Shown here: piece by piece, positions 7,017-14,295 of the stretch | Position numbering within the stretch: position 1 is the first letter of the stretch | How the letters are laid out: each line of letters starts with the position of its first letter | Virus record (IMG/VR): IMGVR_UViG_3300028394_001254 | Coordinates: 1 to 20,907 of that record | DNA from: a virus | DNA: 20,907 nt | Reading direction: 5' to 3' (one strand) | The notes under the pieces: generated by a model | Databases searched by the model: none | Told to the model about the DNA's origin: nothing | What the model saw: only the letters and a program-made list of their open reading frames with translations | Position numbers and translations under genes: made by a program

Positions 7017-7172
7017 TTACTCCGCTGGTTCGGGCTTTGGCAACTGAGGTTCTACCTGATTACGCAACTTTGTGTACAACGGATGAGCGTTGGACTGGGT
7101 TGGTAATTGACCGATGATGTTAATTACGTCAACGGCTTCTTGTGCGGTCAGGGTGATTGCAATGTCGCTCAT
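7017..7172 (-). CDS. 51-residue conserved phage protein of unknown function
   Basis: This short gene starts at an ATG at 7172 that overlaps the TGA of the upstream gene (ATGA) and ends at a TAA at 7017. The product begins MSDIAITLTAQEAVDVINII, continues GQLPTQSNAHPLYTKLRNQ and ends in a Pro/Glu tail (PQLPKPEPAE). A small helical protein of this form, with LTxQExxxxxxxxGQLP and a final QLP, is frequent between the fibre and lysis genes of phages. It has no membrane segment or cysteine. The function is unknown. Its stop codon sits within the likely translation-initiation region of the next gene, so coupling is probable. Confidence 0.75.
   Translation of the reverse strand: MSDIAITLTAQEAVDVINIIGQLPTQSNAHPLYTKLRNQVEPQLPKPEPAE
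7020..7023 (-). promoter_or_regulatory. GGAG ribosome-binding site that points to an ATT start
   Basis: On the minus strand the sequence reads GGAGTAAGCCATTGACC. GGAG lies six bases before ATT (7013-7011), and the TAA between them ends the 51-residue gene. The first ATG of the downstream frame is 21 bases further on (6992) with no Shine-Dalgarno-like sequence. The spacing fits initiation at ATT better than at ATG. No direct evidence is available. Confidence 0.45.
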
Positions 7173-7423
7173 GCTGGCGTTCCAGTTTGTGCCACTTGAG
7201 CCTGATAAGCCGCTACGACCTCTTCAGTCCATGCGGCATTACAGATAGCCACTACATTGGCTGGTTGACCTGTCAGGTCTTGTGCTGGTGTCAGGCTTGA
7301 CCGATGGTAAGTCTGTGCTATCTGTTCACCATCTTTTAGGATGCGTGTTGCTTCCCGATATAGGACTGTGCCGTTTTCGGTTACTGTAATGTTGTCGATT
7401 ACTTTGGTTTCTGTGAGTGCCAT
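7169..7423 (-). CDS. Small phage protein following the tail fibre genes
   Basis: The protein has 84 residues and a strong ribosome-binding site (AAGGAGAAATC before ATG). It begins with ALTETKVIDNITVTENGTV and continues with a second beta stretch (VLYREATRILKDGEQIAQTY), a HRSSLTPAQDL turn, and a helical end containing VVAICNAAWTEEVVAAYQAQ. Proteins of this size and order (an N-terminal E-x-G-x-V-x-x-R/Y beta hairpin and a C-terminal A-I-C-x-A-x-x-T-x-E-V-x-x-A-Y-x-A helix) are common after tail fibre genes. They are perhaps fibre accessories, but no function is established to my knowledge. It overlaps the following 51-residue gene by ATGA. Confidence 0.75.
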   Translation of the reverse strand: MALTETKVIDNITVTENGTVLYREATRILKDGEQIAQTYHRSSLTPAQDLTGQPANVVAICNAAWTEEVVAAYQAQVAQTGTPA

Positions 7424-7432
7424 GATTTCTCC

Positions 7433-8311
7433 TTATGCAGTTGAGGTGTAAGTTAATGTCCCAATCATTCTTCCAGAAAAACTTGTTCCAGAAAAATAAG
7501 CATTACTAGCAGTAGCAGTATTTTGATACATAAGATTAGCGGTAGTGGCGTTATTATCTATATACATAGTTGTGTAAATAGCAGACTGAGAAAGACCGTT
7601 AAAATACCCAATGGTTCCAGAACCACCAAAAGAACCACTACCAGCAGTAAATGGCAAACCACCCATCCAAATATTTCCAGAATTAGCGCCTGTTAAAGTT
7701 TTTTGGCAATCGAAAGTGCAAGTAACAAGTTTTCCAATTTTTACATAATAGCCAGTTGAACTTCCACCTTGCGTACCGCCACCTCCAGAGGTTACATAAG
7801 TAGGTGTCCAAGTTCCTTCCTCATAATCATCCAATGTGTTTGCGTCAGATGATGCGTTTTGTGTAGCGGGGAATGTAACGCCCGTACCTGACGATGGTGT
7901 AGTTCCACCAATACCAATACCATAAGCATTGGTACGCAATTGCTCATTGCCATTAATAAGAGTACGAACATAAGTTGATGCGTCAGATTGCAAAGCCCAT
8001 GCACCAGCGTTGTCCCACATAAAATATTGACCAGAGCTAATAAATACATTACCAGCAACTTGTAATTTTTGGGTAGGTGTAGCCCCAATACCAACATTCT
8101 GTGAAGTGCTAACAGTAATCGCAGTAGTGCCAGCAGACTGCAAAGTTAGCGCAGTAGCAGATGCAGATGAAAGTGAACTGATAACTGGTGTTGTCAGAGT
8201 TTTATTAGTAAGCGTCTGAGTATCAGTTGTACCCACCACTGCACCAGCAGGATTACCTACTCCACCCGCAGGGAAGGTTACGCCACTTGTGCCGTCAATA
8301 ATTGTTGGCAT
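7433..8311 (-). CDS. Tail fibre with C-terminal DDYEEGTWTP receptor-binding-type module
   Basis: This 292-residue protein starts after AGAAGGAGTATAAATA. The N-terminal part holds two common fibre motifs, TDTQTLTNKTLTTPVI (about 30-45) and SQNVGIGATPTQKLQV (about 70-85), the latter a beta-helical repeat shared with the next fibre upstream. Residues 157-170 carry ANTLDDYEEGTWTP, the entry to a C-terminal beta-sandwich found at the tips of many phage fibres (next landmark Y-x-K-I-G-K-L-V). The tip is rich in Gly, Ser, Tyr and Asn, as expected for a carbohydrate-contacting surface. It is probably one of several receptor-binding proteins. No chaperone domain follows, unlike the two genes before it in the operon. 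Confidence 0.82.
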   Translation of the reverse strand: MPTIIDGTSGVTFPAGGVGNPAGAVVGTTDTQTLTNKTLTTPVISSLSSASATALTLQSAGTTAITVSTSQNVGIGATPTQKLQVAGNVFISSGQYFMWDNAGAWALQSDASTYVRTLINGNEQLRTNAYGIGIGGTTPSSGTGVTFPATQNASSDANTLDDYEEGTWTPTYVTSGGGGTQGGSSTGYYVKIGKLVTCTFDCQKTLTGANSGNIWMGGLPFTAGSGSFGGSGTIGYFNGLSQSAIYTTMYIDNNATTANLMYQNTATASNAYFSGTSFSGRMIGTLTYTSTA

Positions 8312-8314
8312 TAT

Positions 8315-9703
8315 TTATACTCCTTCTAGCGCCACGATTCGGGCGGTTAGTGCGTTGATTGTTTCGGCTTGTGTGTCGTTTATTGCTTTTAGTTCTTGGA
8401 TAGCCGCTGTTAGTGTTGCTACTAGGAATGAAACATCAATGCCTTGGTAGTCAGGAACAGTTCGTGTACCCATTACCGCAGGGGTAGTGATATTTCCTTC
8501 TTCATCTTTAACTGATGGTGTTACTTCGTATTGTTCTTCACGGGTTGCATCTTTATCACCACTAACTGCATGAGGGCAAACATTCGCTAATTCGTGAGCA
8601 ATGAAACCTTCACCATCAGAGCCGTCTGCTTTCCATTTGTATGTAACGGGTTTAAGTTGAGCAACCTTGGCTAAAGCACCAGTCATAGGCGCAATATTTT
8701 CTTTTAGTCGGTAATCAGATGAGGTATTGTAGGATGTGGCTGTGTTAGTTGTTTGGATTGTGCCAACAGTTGCGCTAGCAGAAACCCTATAAAAGGCTAT
8801 ATTTGTTCTGCTAGTAGAACCAGCCGCCCCTTGAATTATAGTTAGTGGATTAAAAGCCCCGTCTGAATTACCATAAATTTCCAATTTTCCACTTGCTGTA
8901 TCTGTTGTTCTATCAATTAACACTTGCCCCGTTGAGGCGATACGCATACGCTCTGTGTTATTGGTTTCAAAAACTAAAGGCGTTGCAGGTGATGAACCAA
9001 AATATGCGGCTGTATTATTTGCTACAAAACGGGCAGTTTGTGTCCCAGCACCCGCTAATTCAAAACCTGCGTAATTACCACCAGTAGGCGCATTTAAAGT
9101 TAAAGCACGGGTTAATCCACCTAGGTTTGGCGAAGTAGTACCAATCCCCACATTACCAGAGGAGTCGATAACCATTGCTGGCGTACTAAATGTTGTACCA
9201 CCAGCCGCAGTAGATGGAGTTATTTCGAAAGCGTTGTTTACATTGTTTTGAACGCCTAATTGAAAATTATATTTTCCACTACCACCATACATGAGCATGG
9301 TTGAATATGTACCAGACGCAGTATCACCAATAGCAATGCGTGAATTTGCACCAGTTGTATTTACATTTAATTTTGCACTTGGCGAAGTAGTACCAATCCC
9401 CACATTCTGTGAAGAATCTATATAAACAGCATTAGTGCCATTAGTAGACAGGCCCAAAGAGTTAGCCGCTGGTAGATACATTCCATTACCAGTAACAGAT
9501 GAGCCAGTAGGGTTAAACCTTGTGGCAGTTGCTACGCCTGAGTTTGTAATGCCTGTAGTAGTTAGCGTTCCTGCAAATGTGGCGTTCTGTGAGGCATCAA
9601 GAGTTAGTGCTGTAGTACCAGCCGTCTGTAGGGCAAGTATTCCACTGGTATCGGCAGTCGTAACCACCCCTGCGGAAGTTGAAGCATTTATTGAGGCTAC
9701 CAT
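8315..9703 (-). CDS. Tail fibre with C-terminal S74 intramolecular chaperone
   Basis: The protein has 462 residues. The start is supported by AAAGGATAAGAC, which includes the TAA of the preceding gene. Residues 1-310 are beta-helical with two DSSQN/GNVGIGTTSP repeats (about 96-109 and 180-192) and an NTERMRIASTGQVLI turn. From about residue 328 the S74 peptidase/chaperone domain begins: S329-D330-Y-R332-L-K334-E-N, then GEGFIAHELANVCPHAV and a C-terminal coiled coil (FLVATLTAAIQELKA ... ARIVALEG). In the endosialidase/S74 family this domain drives fibre trimerisation and then cleaves itself off at the Ser of the S-D-x-R-x-K motif. The residues required are present, so autocleavage at about residue 328/329 is expected. 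The product is probably a host-recognition fibre. Confidence 0.9.
   Translation of the reverse strand: MVASINASTSAGVVTTADTSGILALQTAGTTALTLDASQNATFAGTLTTTGITNSGVATATRFNPTGSSVTGNGMYLPAANSLGLSTNGTNAVYIDSSQNVGIGTTSPSAKLNVNTTGANSRIAIGDTASGTYSTMLMYGGSGKYNFQLGVQNNVNNAFEITPSTAAGGTTFSTPAMVIDSSGNVGIGTTSPNLGGLTRALTLNAPTGGNYAGFELAGAGTQTARFVANNTAAYFGSSPATPLVFETNNTERMRIASTGQVLIDRTTDTASGKLEIYGNSDGAFNPLTIIQGAAGSTSRTNIAFYRVSASATVGTIQTTNTATSYNTSSDYRLKENIAPMTGALAKVAQLKPVTYKWKADGSDGEGFIAHELANVCPHAVSGDKDATREEQYEVTPSVKDEEGNITTPAVMGTRTVPDYQGIDVSFLVATLTAAIQELKAINDTQAETINALTARIVALEGV
9127..9406 (-). repeat. Two identical 28-base direct repeats inside the S74 fibre gene
   Basis: Bases 9127-9154 and 9379-9406 are identical over 28 positions, 252 bases apart. 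Both encode the NVGIGTTSP fibre repeat in the same frame. They are coding repeats with potential for recombination, not an array. Confidence 0.8.
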
Positions 9704-9706
9704 GTC

Positions 9707-11353
9707 TTATCCTTTCAGAGCCGCAAGTTCGGCTTTTACTGTATCTAGTTCGGCTTTTAAGTCTTTTATAGCGTTAACCAAAACAGCAATCATTGAATCT
9801 TGGTTGTATTTTAAATTCTCAGCATCGCTGTTATCAATAATGACTGGGTTATCACCTTCAGCCGCAAGAATGTCCTGTGCTTTAAAGCCATAACGAACCA
9901 TACCCGTAGGCGTATCATCATCACGAGAAACACGGAACTGATATCTGGTTGGGGTCAATAAGTTAATAAAAGCAAGACCATGTGGCACAGTAGCAAATGA
10001 TGTCTTATCTCTAGCGTCTGAAGTAACAGTCCAAGCAACTTTAATATAAGCGGCTGTATGGGCGTTGCTTCCCATCACAATTTGGTCGCTACCAGTCGTA
10101 ATGTTTCTTACTGCATCTGTTGCCGCGTTTTGACCAATACAAACATTGTTTGAACCCGTAGTAATGTTTGATCCTGAGGCATAACCAAATAAAGCATTGC
10201 CGTTACCAGTAGTTACGGCTAGACCTGAATACATTCCAACAGCAACATGGTTTCCAGTACCTCCAGTAAAGGCGTAAAGTGCCTGATAACCTACTGCTGT
10301 GTTGTTAGATGCTGTGGTGCTTTGTGCTAATGCGCCTGTACCAAAAGCCGAATTACTAGACCCTGTGGTGTTGTATCGCATGGGTGGTAAATCAACACCG
10401 TTATAACCACCAAAAGCAGAATTGTATGTACCTGTTGTATTTGCTCTTAAAACATCAAATCCAAAAGCCGCATTACCGCCAACTGTTGAACTGGTTAATG
10501 CTCTAAAACCTACGGCAGTAGAATAAGAGCCTGTGGTGTTAGTTGTAAGTGCTTGATAACCAATACCTATGTTGTATGAACCTGTTGTATTGGCAGACAA
10601 TGATTCATTACCCATAGCAACAAGACCAGCGCCTGTTGTCGTAAGTCTTGCCGCACTATAACCAACCGCAGTATTTTCAGAACTGCCACCATTGTTTGTG
10701 TAAAGTGCTTGATAACCTATTGCTGTAATGCGTGGGTCAGCAGAATTATTGCTGTAAGCCGCTTGATAACCAAACGCTGTTATTGGCGCAGTACCAGTAG
10801 AAGCAAATGAATACCCCGCCTGATAACCTACTGCTGTGTTGTTAGAGGCTGTGGTGTTGACTGATAAAGCACCAGAACCAACGGCAACATTAGAACCGCC
10901 ACTTGTGTTTCCATTTAATGCGTTAAATCCAACAGCCGTATTGTCTGAAACTGTATTAAGATTTAAAGCAGCCGCACCAACAGCCGTATTTCTTGAGCCA
11001 CCCGTATGGGTAACAAGCGTTCCTTTTCCTACCGCTACGTTATCACCACCAGTTGTGTTTGCTAATAATGCTTGATAGCCAATAGCAACATTAGTTGCGC
11101 CACTTGTATTGGCATTCAGCGTACTTGTCCCCAGAGCCGTGTTAGTAGATACAGCACCACCGCCTTTACCTACTGTTAGACCTGAGATAGATGCGTCAGA
11201 TGTTGTGGTAATCGTAGTAAACGATGGAGAAGCACCACTTACCGCCATAGTTCCTGATGCGGAAGGTAGCGTGACTGTGACTGTTCCCGCTACCGCAGGT
11301 GCAGATAGGGTTACTGCCCCAGATGTATCGCCATTAACAACAATGCTTGCCAT
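9707..11353 (-). CDS. YadA-head-like beta-roll fibre/adhesin with S74 chaperone
   Basis: The protein has 548 residues and starts after AAGGAATAAAT. After an N-terminal module (VVNGDTSGAVTLSAPAVAG) there are about 21 consecutive units, residues 66-432, of 16-23 residues with the core N-T-A-V-G-Y-Q-A-L-x-x-N-T-T-G-S. Small residues alternate with Val/Gly as in the left-handed beta-roll of trimeric autotransporter heads (YadA). One unit is expanded by a DLPPMRYN loop. The C-terminal S74 chaperone follows (S445-D446-A-R448-D-K450, then VRYGFKAQD, then a coiled coil ending AELAALKG). The expected product is a stiff trimeric fibre that is cleaved near residue 445. The repeats produce long open frames on the opposite strand, which I regard as artefacts. 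Confidence 0.88.
   Translation of the reverse strand: MASIVVNGDTSGAVTLSAPAVAGTVTVTLPSASGTMAVSGASPSFTTITTTSDASISGLTVGKGGGAVSTNTALGTSTLNANTSGATNVAIGYQALLANTTGGDNVAVGKGTLVTHTGGSRNTAVGAAALNLNTVSDNTAVGFNALNGNTSGGSNVAVGSGALSVNTTASNNTAVGYQAGYSFASTGTAPITAFGYQAAYSNNSADPRITAIGYQALYTNNGGSSENTAVGYSAARLTTTGAGLVAMGNESLSANTTGSYNIGIGYQALTTNTTGSYSTAVGFRALTSSTVGGNAAFGFDVLRANTTGTYNSAFGGYNGVDLPPMRYNTTGSSNSAFGTGALAQSTTASNNTAVGYQALYAFTGGTGNHVAVGMYSGLAVTTGNGNALFGYASGSNITTGSNNVCIGQNAATDAVRNITTGSDQIVMGSNAHTAAYIKVAWTVTSDARDKTSFATVPHGLAFINLLTPTRYQFRVSRDDDTPTGMVRYGFKAQDILAAEGDNPVIIDNSDAENLKYNQDSMIAVLVNAIKDLKAELDTVKAELAALKG
10281..10856 (-). repeat. Near-identical 39-base direct repeats in the beta-roll gene
   Basis: Bases 10281-10319 and 10818-10856 match at 38 of 39 positions (29 identical bases, one mismatch, nine identical). 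They encode the unit TTASNNTAVGYQA in frame and are separated by about 500 bases. Other units are much more diverged in DNA, so this pair is a recent duplication or conversion. Confidence 0.75.
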
Positions 11354-11362
11354 ATTTATTCC

Positions 11363-12361
11363 TTAAACGACTACCCAGCGTGAGCCAGATGAAACTGTTA
11401 CAGCCTGACCACTTGCCACGGTGACGGGGCCTGCCGACATGCCTGAGTATCCTGCCGCAATGGTGTAGCTTACAGATACTGTTTGGCTATTCACAAAAAT
11501 ACCGTTACCCGCAGTCATTACAGATGATGTAAATTCACCAGTGCTTGGCTTGTATAGCAACTTAGCGTTGCCTGTGTACAAAGTTGATGCTGTGCCTGAT
11601 GTAGCACTTGCAAATAAAGGATAGACGTTGGTCGCTGTGCTTGTGTCGTTGCTCAGAGCCGCACCACCTACAGATGCCCATGCCGTGCCGTTATAGCCCT
11701 CAAACTCAGTCGTTGTGGTGTTGAACCGCAACATACCGCTTGCCGCAGTTGGTCGTTGACCAGTCGTTCCCTTGCTGATAATCAACGCACCAGTCGAGGA
11801 GAATGTTGAGTCTAGGGTAGCCGTCAAAGCACCCGTTACAGCCGCCGTGCCTGTTATAGCCAGAGCCGTGCCGCTCCATGTCAGATTAGCCGAGCCACCT
11901 AAAACGCCTGAGTTATTGAACTGAACCTGAGTATTAGAACCAGCCGCATTAGCAATCGTTGAACTAGTCTTGATAAAGTCAACACCATTCCAAGCGCAGA
12001 CAGCAGATTCACCCGCAATAATCGTTACACCCGTTGTTGGGCCAACACCCACCAACTTAATAGACTGGGTACTTCCCGTCTTATTAATAACGACATAGAC
12101 CTTAGACTGCGCTGGCGCTGTGATAGTCCTTGTCACCGTTCCGCTTGCCGTCCATAGAAGGATGGCTTCTCTAGAAGTATTTGCCGCACCAGTTGTGGTG
12201 GTCAGGGTTACATCTGCATCAGAAGTGATGGTTGTTGTCCCTGCTACCGCCGAATCCAAAAGACTTGTAATAGCGTCATTTACCGTGGTTCCCCACGTTC
12301 CAGACAGTTCTCCTGTGACGGGGAGCGCCAGCCCTAGTAATGATGTATATGCTGTTGTCAT
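11363..12361 (-). CDS. Tail fibre / tail tip protein with common C-terminal GMSAGPVTVASG module
   Basis: This 332-residue protein has a GAGGTAAGAA ribosome-binding site. The N-terminal domain opens with LLGLALPVTGELSGTWGTTV and NDAITSLLDSAVAG, followed by a beta-sandwich with a nucleation-like turn (INKTGSTQSIKLVGVGP). This type of N-terminus is frequent in phage tail fibres and likely forms the attachment to the tail. A middle beta-helical stretch (about 135-205) carries NTQVQFNNSGVLGGSANLTW. Then come RFNTTTTEFEGYNGTAWASV (a stem motif shared by many fibres) and the C-terminal YSGMSAGPVTVASGQAVTV plus SSGSRWVVV, a very widespread phage C-terminal peptide. It is likely a structural fibre or an adaptor fibre for the S74 fibres encoded next. 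Confidence 0.8.
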   Translation of the reverse strand: MTTAYTSLLGLALPVTGELSGTWGTTVNDAITSLLDSAVAGTTTITSDADVTLTTTTGAANTSREAILLWTASGTVTRTITAPAQSKVYVVINKTGSTQSIKLVGVGPTTGVTIIAGESAVCAWNGVDFIKTSSTIANAAGSNTQVQFNNSGVLGGSANLTWSGTALAITGTAAVTGALTATLDSTFSSTGALIISKGTTGQRPTAASGMLRFNTTTTEFEGYNGTAWASVGGAALSNDTSTATNVYPLFASATSGTASTLYTGNAKLLYKPSTGEFTSSVMTAGNGIFVNSQTVSVSYTIAAGYSGMSAGPVTVASGQAVTVSSGSRWVVV

Positions 12362-12369
12362 TTCTTACC

Positions 12370-13194
12370 TCAAGTTACGACTTCTTGCCAATTAGGTGTT
12401 TGTGTATCAACAACATTTGACCAAACTGGGGTCTGCGGGTTGCTGATATTTTGCCAGTTTGCTGTCTGTGAGTCATCTATTATTTTCCAATAAACTGCAA
12501 TTACAGTTCCAATTTGCCCTGTTGCTGATACGCCCGTTAAGGCAATCACCCTTGGCGCTACGCTTACCGAACCAACCGAACCCGCTAGAGACACCCCCGC
12601 AAGTTCAATCGTCCTGTTTACCGTTACGCTACCAATTTCTCCAACTATCGTGTTAGGTAGAAGCGGGACAATTACTTGACCCACTGAACCAATCGCCTCT
12701 ACCCCAGTCAATCCAAATTCAAAAGTTGGAACAACCGAACCAACCGCTCCAAAAGCCGACAATCCTGCTAGGCTAAAACTTGCATCTCTGGTAACGCTTC
12801 CAACCGCACCAGAAATTACATTCCCAGTCAGGGCAAACGATGTTGCCCCCCTTGATACCGTTCCTACAGCCCCTACCGCCCCTACGCCTGTTAAATCAAG
12901 AGACTTACCATGCGTTACTGTTCCAACCTCTCCAGTAGCCCCTACGCCCGTCAAAGCCAGCGTTAGGGTGGGACTTAGTGTTCCAACATAACCGTATGCT
13001 ATGTCCCCTGTCTCCGCCGCCGATTGGCTTGGAGTTAGAGAACCAACCGCCCCACTAGCCGATACACCCGTTAGTGCTACAGATCTATCAGGCGAGACTG
13101 ACCCAATGGCTCCAGTAGCATCTACCCCTGTTGCTTCAAGAGTGCCGCCCCAGCCATTAGCCCCCCACGTTTGGTAGCCCCAGCCGAGAGACAT
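12370..13194 (-). CDS. Repeat-rich fibre protein (about 11 L-T-G-V-x-A-x-G-x-V-G-S-V units)
   Basis: The protein has 274 residues and an AAAGGGTAAACA ribosome-binding site. A Gly/Trp N-terminus (MSLGWGYQTWGANGWGG) is followed by about 11 units of 18-20 residues (17-227) with the core LTGVSASGAVGSVTP; the ninth unit lacks its first half. The last 40 residues change to three short Trp repeats with the core Q-T-x-x-W (DDSQTANW, NPQTPVW, DTQTPNW). Regular Val/Gly repeats of this kind are found in phage structural genes near fibres, with the repeat number differing between relatives as I recall them. It is probably an extended beta fibre or spacer; the Trp repeats may form its docking or tip element. 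Confidence 0.8.
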   Translation of the reverse strand: MSLGWGYQTWGANGWGGTLEATGVDATGAIGSVSPDRSVALTGVSASGAVGSLTPSQSAAETGDIAYGYVGTLSPTLTLALTGVGATGEVGTVTHGKSLDLTGVGAVGAVGTVSRGATSFALTGNVISGAVGSVTRDASFSLAGLSAFGAVGSVVPTFEFGLTGVEAIGSVGQVIVPLLPNTIVGEIGSVTVNRTIELAGVSLAGSVGSVSVAPRVIALTGVSATGQIGTVIAVYWKIIDDSQTANWQNISNPQTPVWSNVVDTQTPNWQEVVT

Positions 13195-13204
13195 TGTTTA
13201 CCCT

Positions 13205-13681
13205 TTAGGTGGTAGCTAAACGGATCAAGGCAGTTGTGGTTGTGTTCGATGGCATTGTCAAGGTGAACGTACCTGCGGTAATCGTCTGGTCACCAAATGT
13301 ATAAACCGCCACAGCCTTATTAGACTGGGTTGAGTTATAAATCAGCACCGCATTAAACGCTGTAGTCAAAGTCACTGTTGTGTATGTTATCGAAGCAGAA
13401 GGCGTAAAGAACGCCACACCCGCAGTTGCCGAACTATTAGTCGCAGTAGGAGGAGTTGCCGCCGTTACCGTTACACCGCCCGCCGTATACCCCGTACCAG
13501 AAACTTCTCCAGTGGCTGAATATGCGGTGGTTGCGGCGTTGTAAGTGGCTGAAGACAGATATAGAGCCGCTTTGAATGTATCGGTTGCAGATGTTCCCCG
13601 TGTGGGTGCAGTACCAAAGTTATGGGTTGCAGTCATTAACTCGCCCATAAAAGAGGTACACATTGATGCTGTATTTGCCAT
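13205..13681 (-). CDS. Small beta-rich virion protein, paralogue of the 139-residue protein at 13876-14295
   Basis: The protein has 158 residues, starts after AAGGAACTACT and is strongly Thr/Ala-rich. Landmarks are DTFKAALYLSSATYNAATTA, YSATGEVSGTGYTAGG, AVLIYNSTQSNKAVAVYTFG and GTFTLTMPSNTTTTALIRLA. These line up in order with the protein encoded two genes upstream (YSATNEVAATGTYVAGG, ALIYNATQGNKSIAVLDFG and TFTITMPANTSTAALIR), so the pair arose by duplication. The family is widespread beside tail fibre genes; a role as a small tail or decoration component is likely, but none is proven to my knowledge. Compared with the paralogue it has an N-terminal extension (TASMCTSFMGELMTATHNFG). Confidence 0.8.
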   Translation of the reverse strand: MANTASMCTSFMGELMTATHNFGTAPTRGTSATDTFKAALYLSSATYNAATTAYSATGEVSGTGYTAGGVTVTAATPPTATNSSATAGVAFFTPSASITYTTVTLTTAFNAVLIYNSTQSNKAVAVYTFGDQTITAGTFTLTMPSNTTTTALIRLATT

Positions 13682-13690
13682 AGTAGTTCC

Positions 13691-13879
13691 TTAAAAATTA
13701 CCAGTCTCACCACCAACAGTTGGTGGCTTCTTCAAAGTTACATGAGCAGAGCGGTGGACTAATTCACCCTCTAGCCAATACTCTGTCCATGTGGTTGTCT
13801 CGTTTTCATTGTCAATGTCACCCTCTCGCTTTTCTAGCAGAGAATCATCCATGTCGCCCTTGGTAGTTGTTACTATCAA
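13691..13879 (-). CDS. Small acidic phage protein with a TTG start
   Basis: The 62-residue product is acidic in its first half (GDMDDSLLEKREGDIDNENE), contains TTTWTEYWLEGELVHRSAHV and ends in GGETGNF. Initiation at TTG (13879-13877) is favoured because AGGAG lies six bases ahead and the TTG overlaps the TGA of the preceding gene (TTGA). The alternative ATG ten codons in has no such site. It sits between two paralogous virion genes. The W-x-E-x-x-L-x-G-x-L-V-H/R-R turn resembles small phage proteins in the same position elsewhere. No function is known to me. Confidence 0.7.
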   Translation of the reverse strand: MIVTTTKGDMDDSLLEKREGDIDNENETTTWTEYWLEGELVHRSAHVTLKKPPTVGGETGNF

Positions 13880-14295
13880 TTTGAACTCCTAATAAGCGCC
13901 GCTGTCGAAGTGTTGGCTGGCATAGTGATTGTAAATGTTGTAGTGGAAGTTTTGTCAGCACCAAAATCCAAAACAGCGATAGACTTGTTTCCCTGCGTTG
14001 CGTTATAAATTAACGCGCATCTTGCTGTGATTGCACCCGTCCAAGATATGTTTGGGAAGCCCACATACGCCGTATAACCAGAGCTACTCACCGTGATAGG
14101 AGTTAACACCGCGCCACCAGCTACATAAGTTCCAGTGGCGGCCACCTCATTCGTTGCAGAATACACAGTTGTATCAGCGTTTAAATCAGCATTAGCTGTA
14201 TACAAGGCAATCTTGATTGAATCAGTTGTTAGATCATGTATCCCCTTATATAGCTCTGATTTAAAGCTAGTAGTTTGTGTTTGAACTATGCTCAT
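13876..14295 (-). CDS. Small beta-rich virion protein, paralogue of the 158-residue protein
   Basis: The protein has 139 residues and begins MSIVQTQTTSFKSELYKGIH, DLTTDSIKIALYTANADLNA. That N-terminus, with K-x-E-L-x-x-G-x-H-D-x-x-x-D-x-x-K-I-A-L-Y, is typical of a family of small phage proteins in the head-to-tail or tail region. The C-terminal half carries W-x-G-A-I-T-A-R-C-A-L-I-Y-N and TFTITMPANTSTAALIRSS. It shares its motif order with the gene at 13205-13681. Its ATG overlaps the TGA of the adaptor gene upstream (ATGA), and the TTG of the next gene overlaps its own TGA. Structural component is the best guess. Confidence 0.8.
   Translation of the reverse strand: MSIVQTQTTSFKSELYKGIHDLTTDSIKIALYTANADLNADTTVYSATNEVAATGTYVAGGAVLTPITVSSSGYTAYVGFPNISWTGAITARCALIYNATQGNKSIAVLDFGADKTSTTTFTITMPANTSTAALIRSSN
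13886..13890 (-). promoter_or_regulatory. AGGAG ribosome-binding site before a TTG start
   Basis: AGGAG, then TTCAAA, then TTG, all inside the last codons of the upstream gene. It decides the start of the 62-residue protein and couples its translation to the upstream paralogue. Confidence 0.65.

Noticed and set aside
9127-11160. CRISPR or tandem-repeat array in the fibre region
   Set aside because: The repeats are in-frame coding units of variable length and divergence with no uniform spacers.
9435-11366. Long open frames on the + strand opposite the beta-roll and S74 fibre genes (up to about 150 residues)
   Set aside because: They are antisense to convincing repeat proteins, have Ala/Val/Pro-rich compositions expected from reading biased repeat codons backwards, and lack ribosome-binding sites.
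13205-14295. Frameshifted single gene split into the 158-, 62- and 139-residue proteins
   Set aside because: The two large proteins are paralogues with complete N- and C-termini, and each of the three has its own ribosome-binding site.
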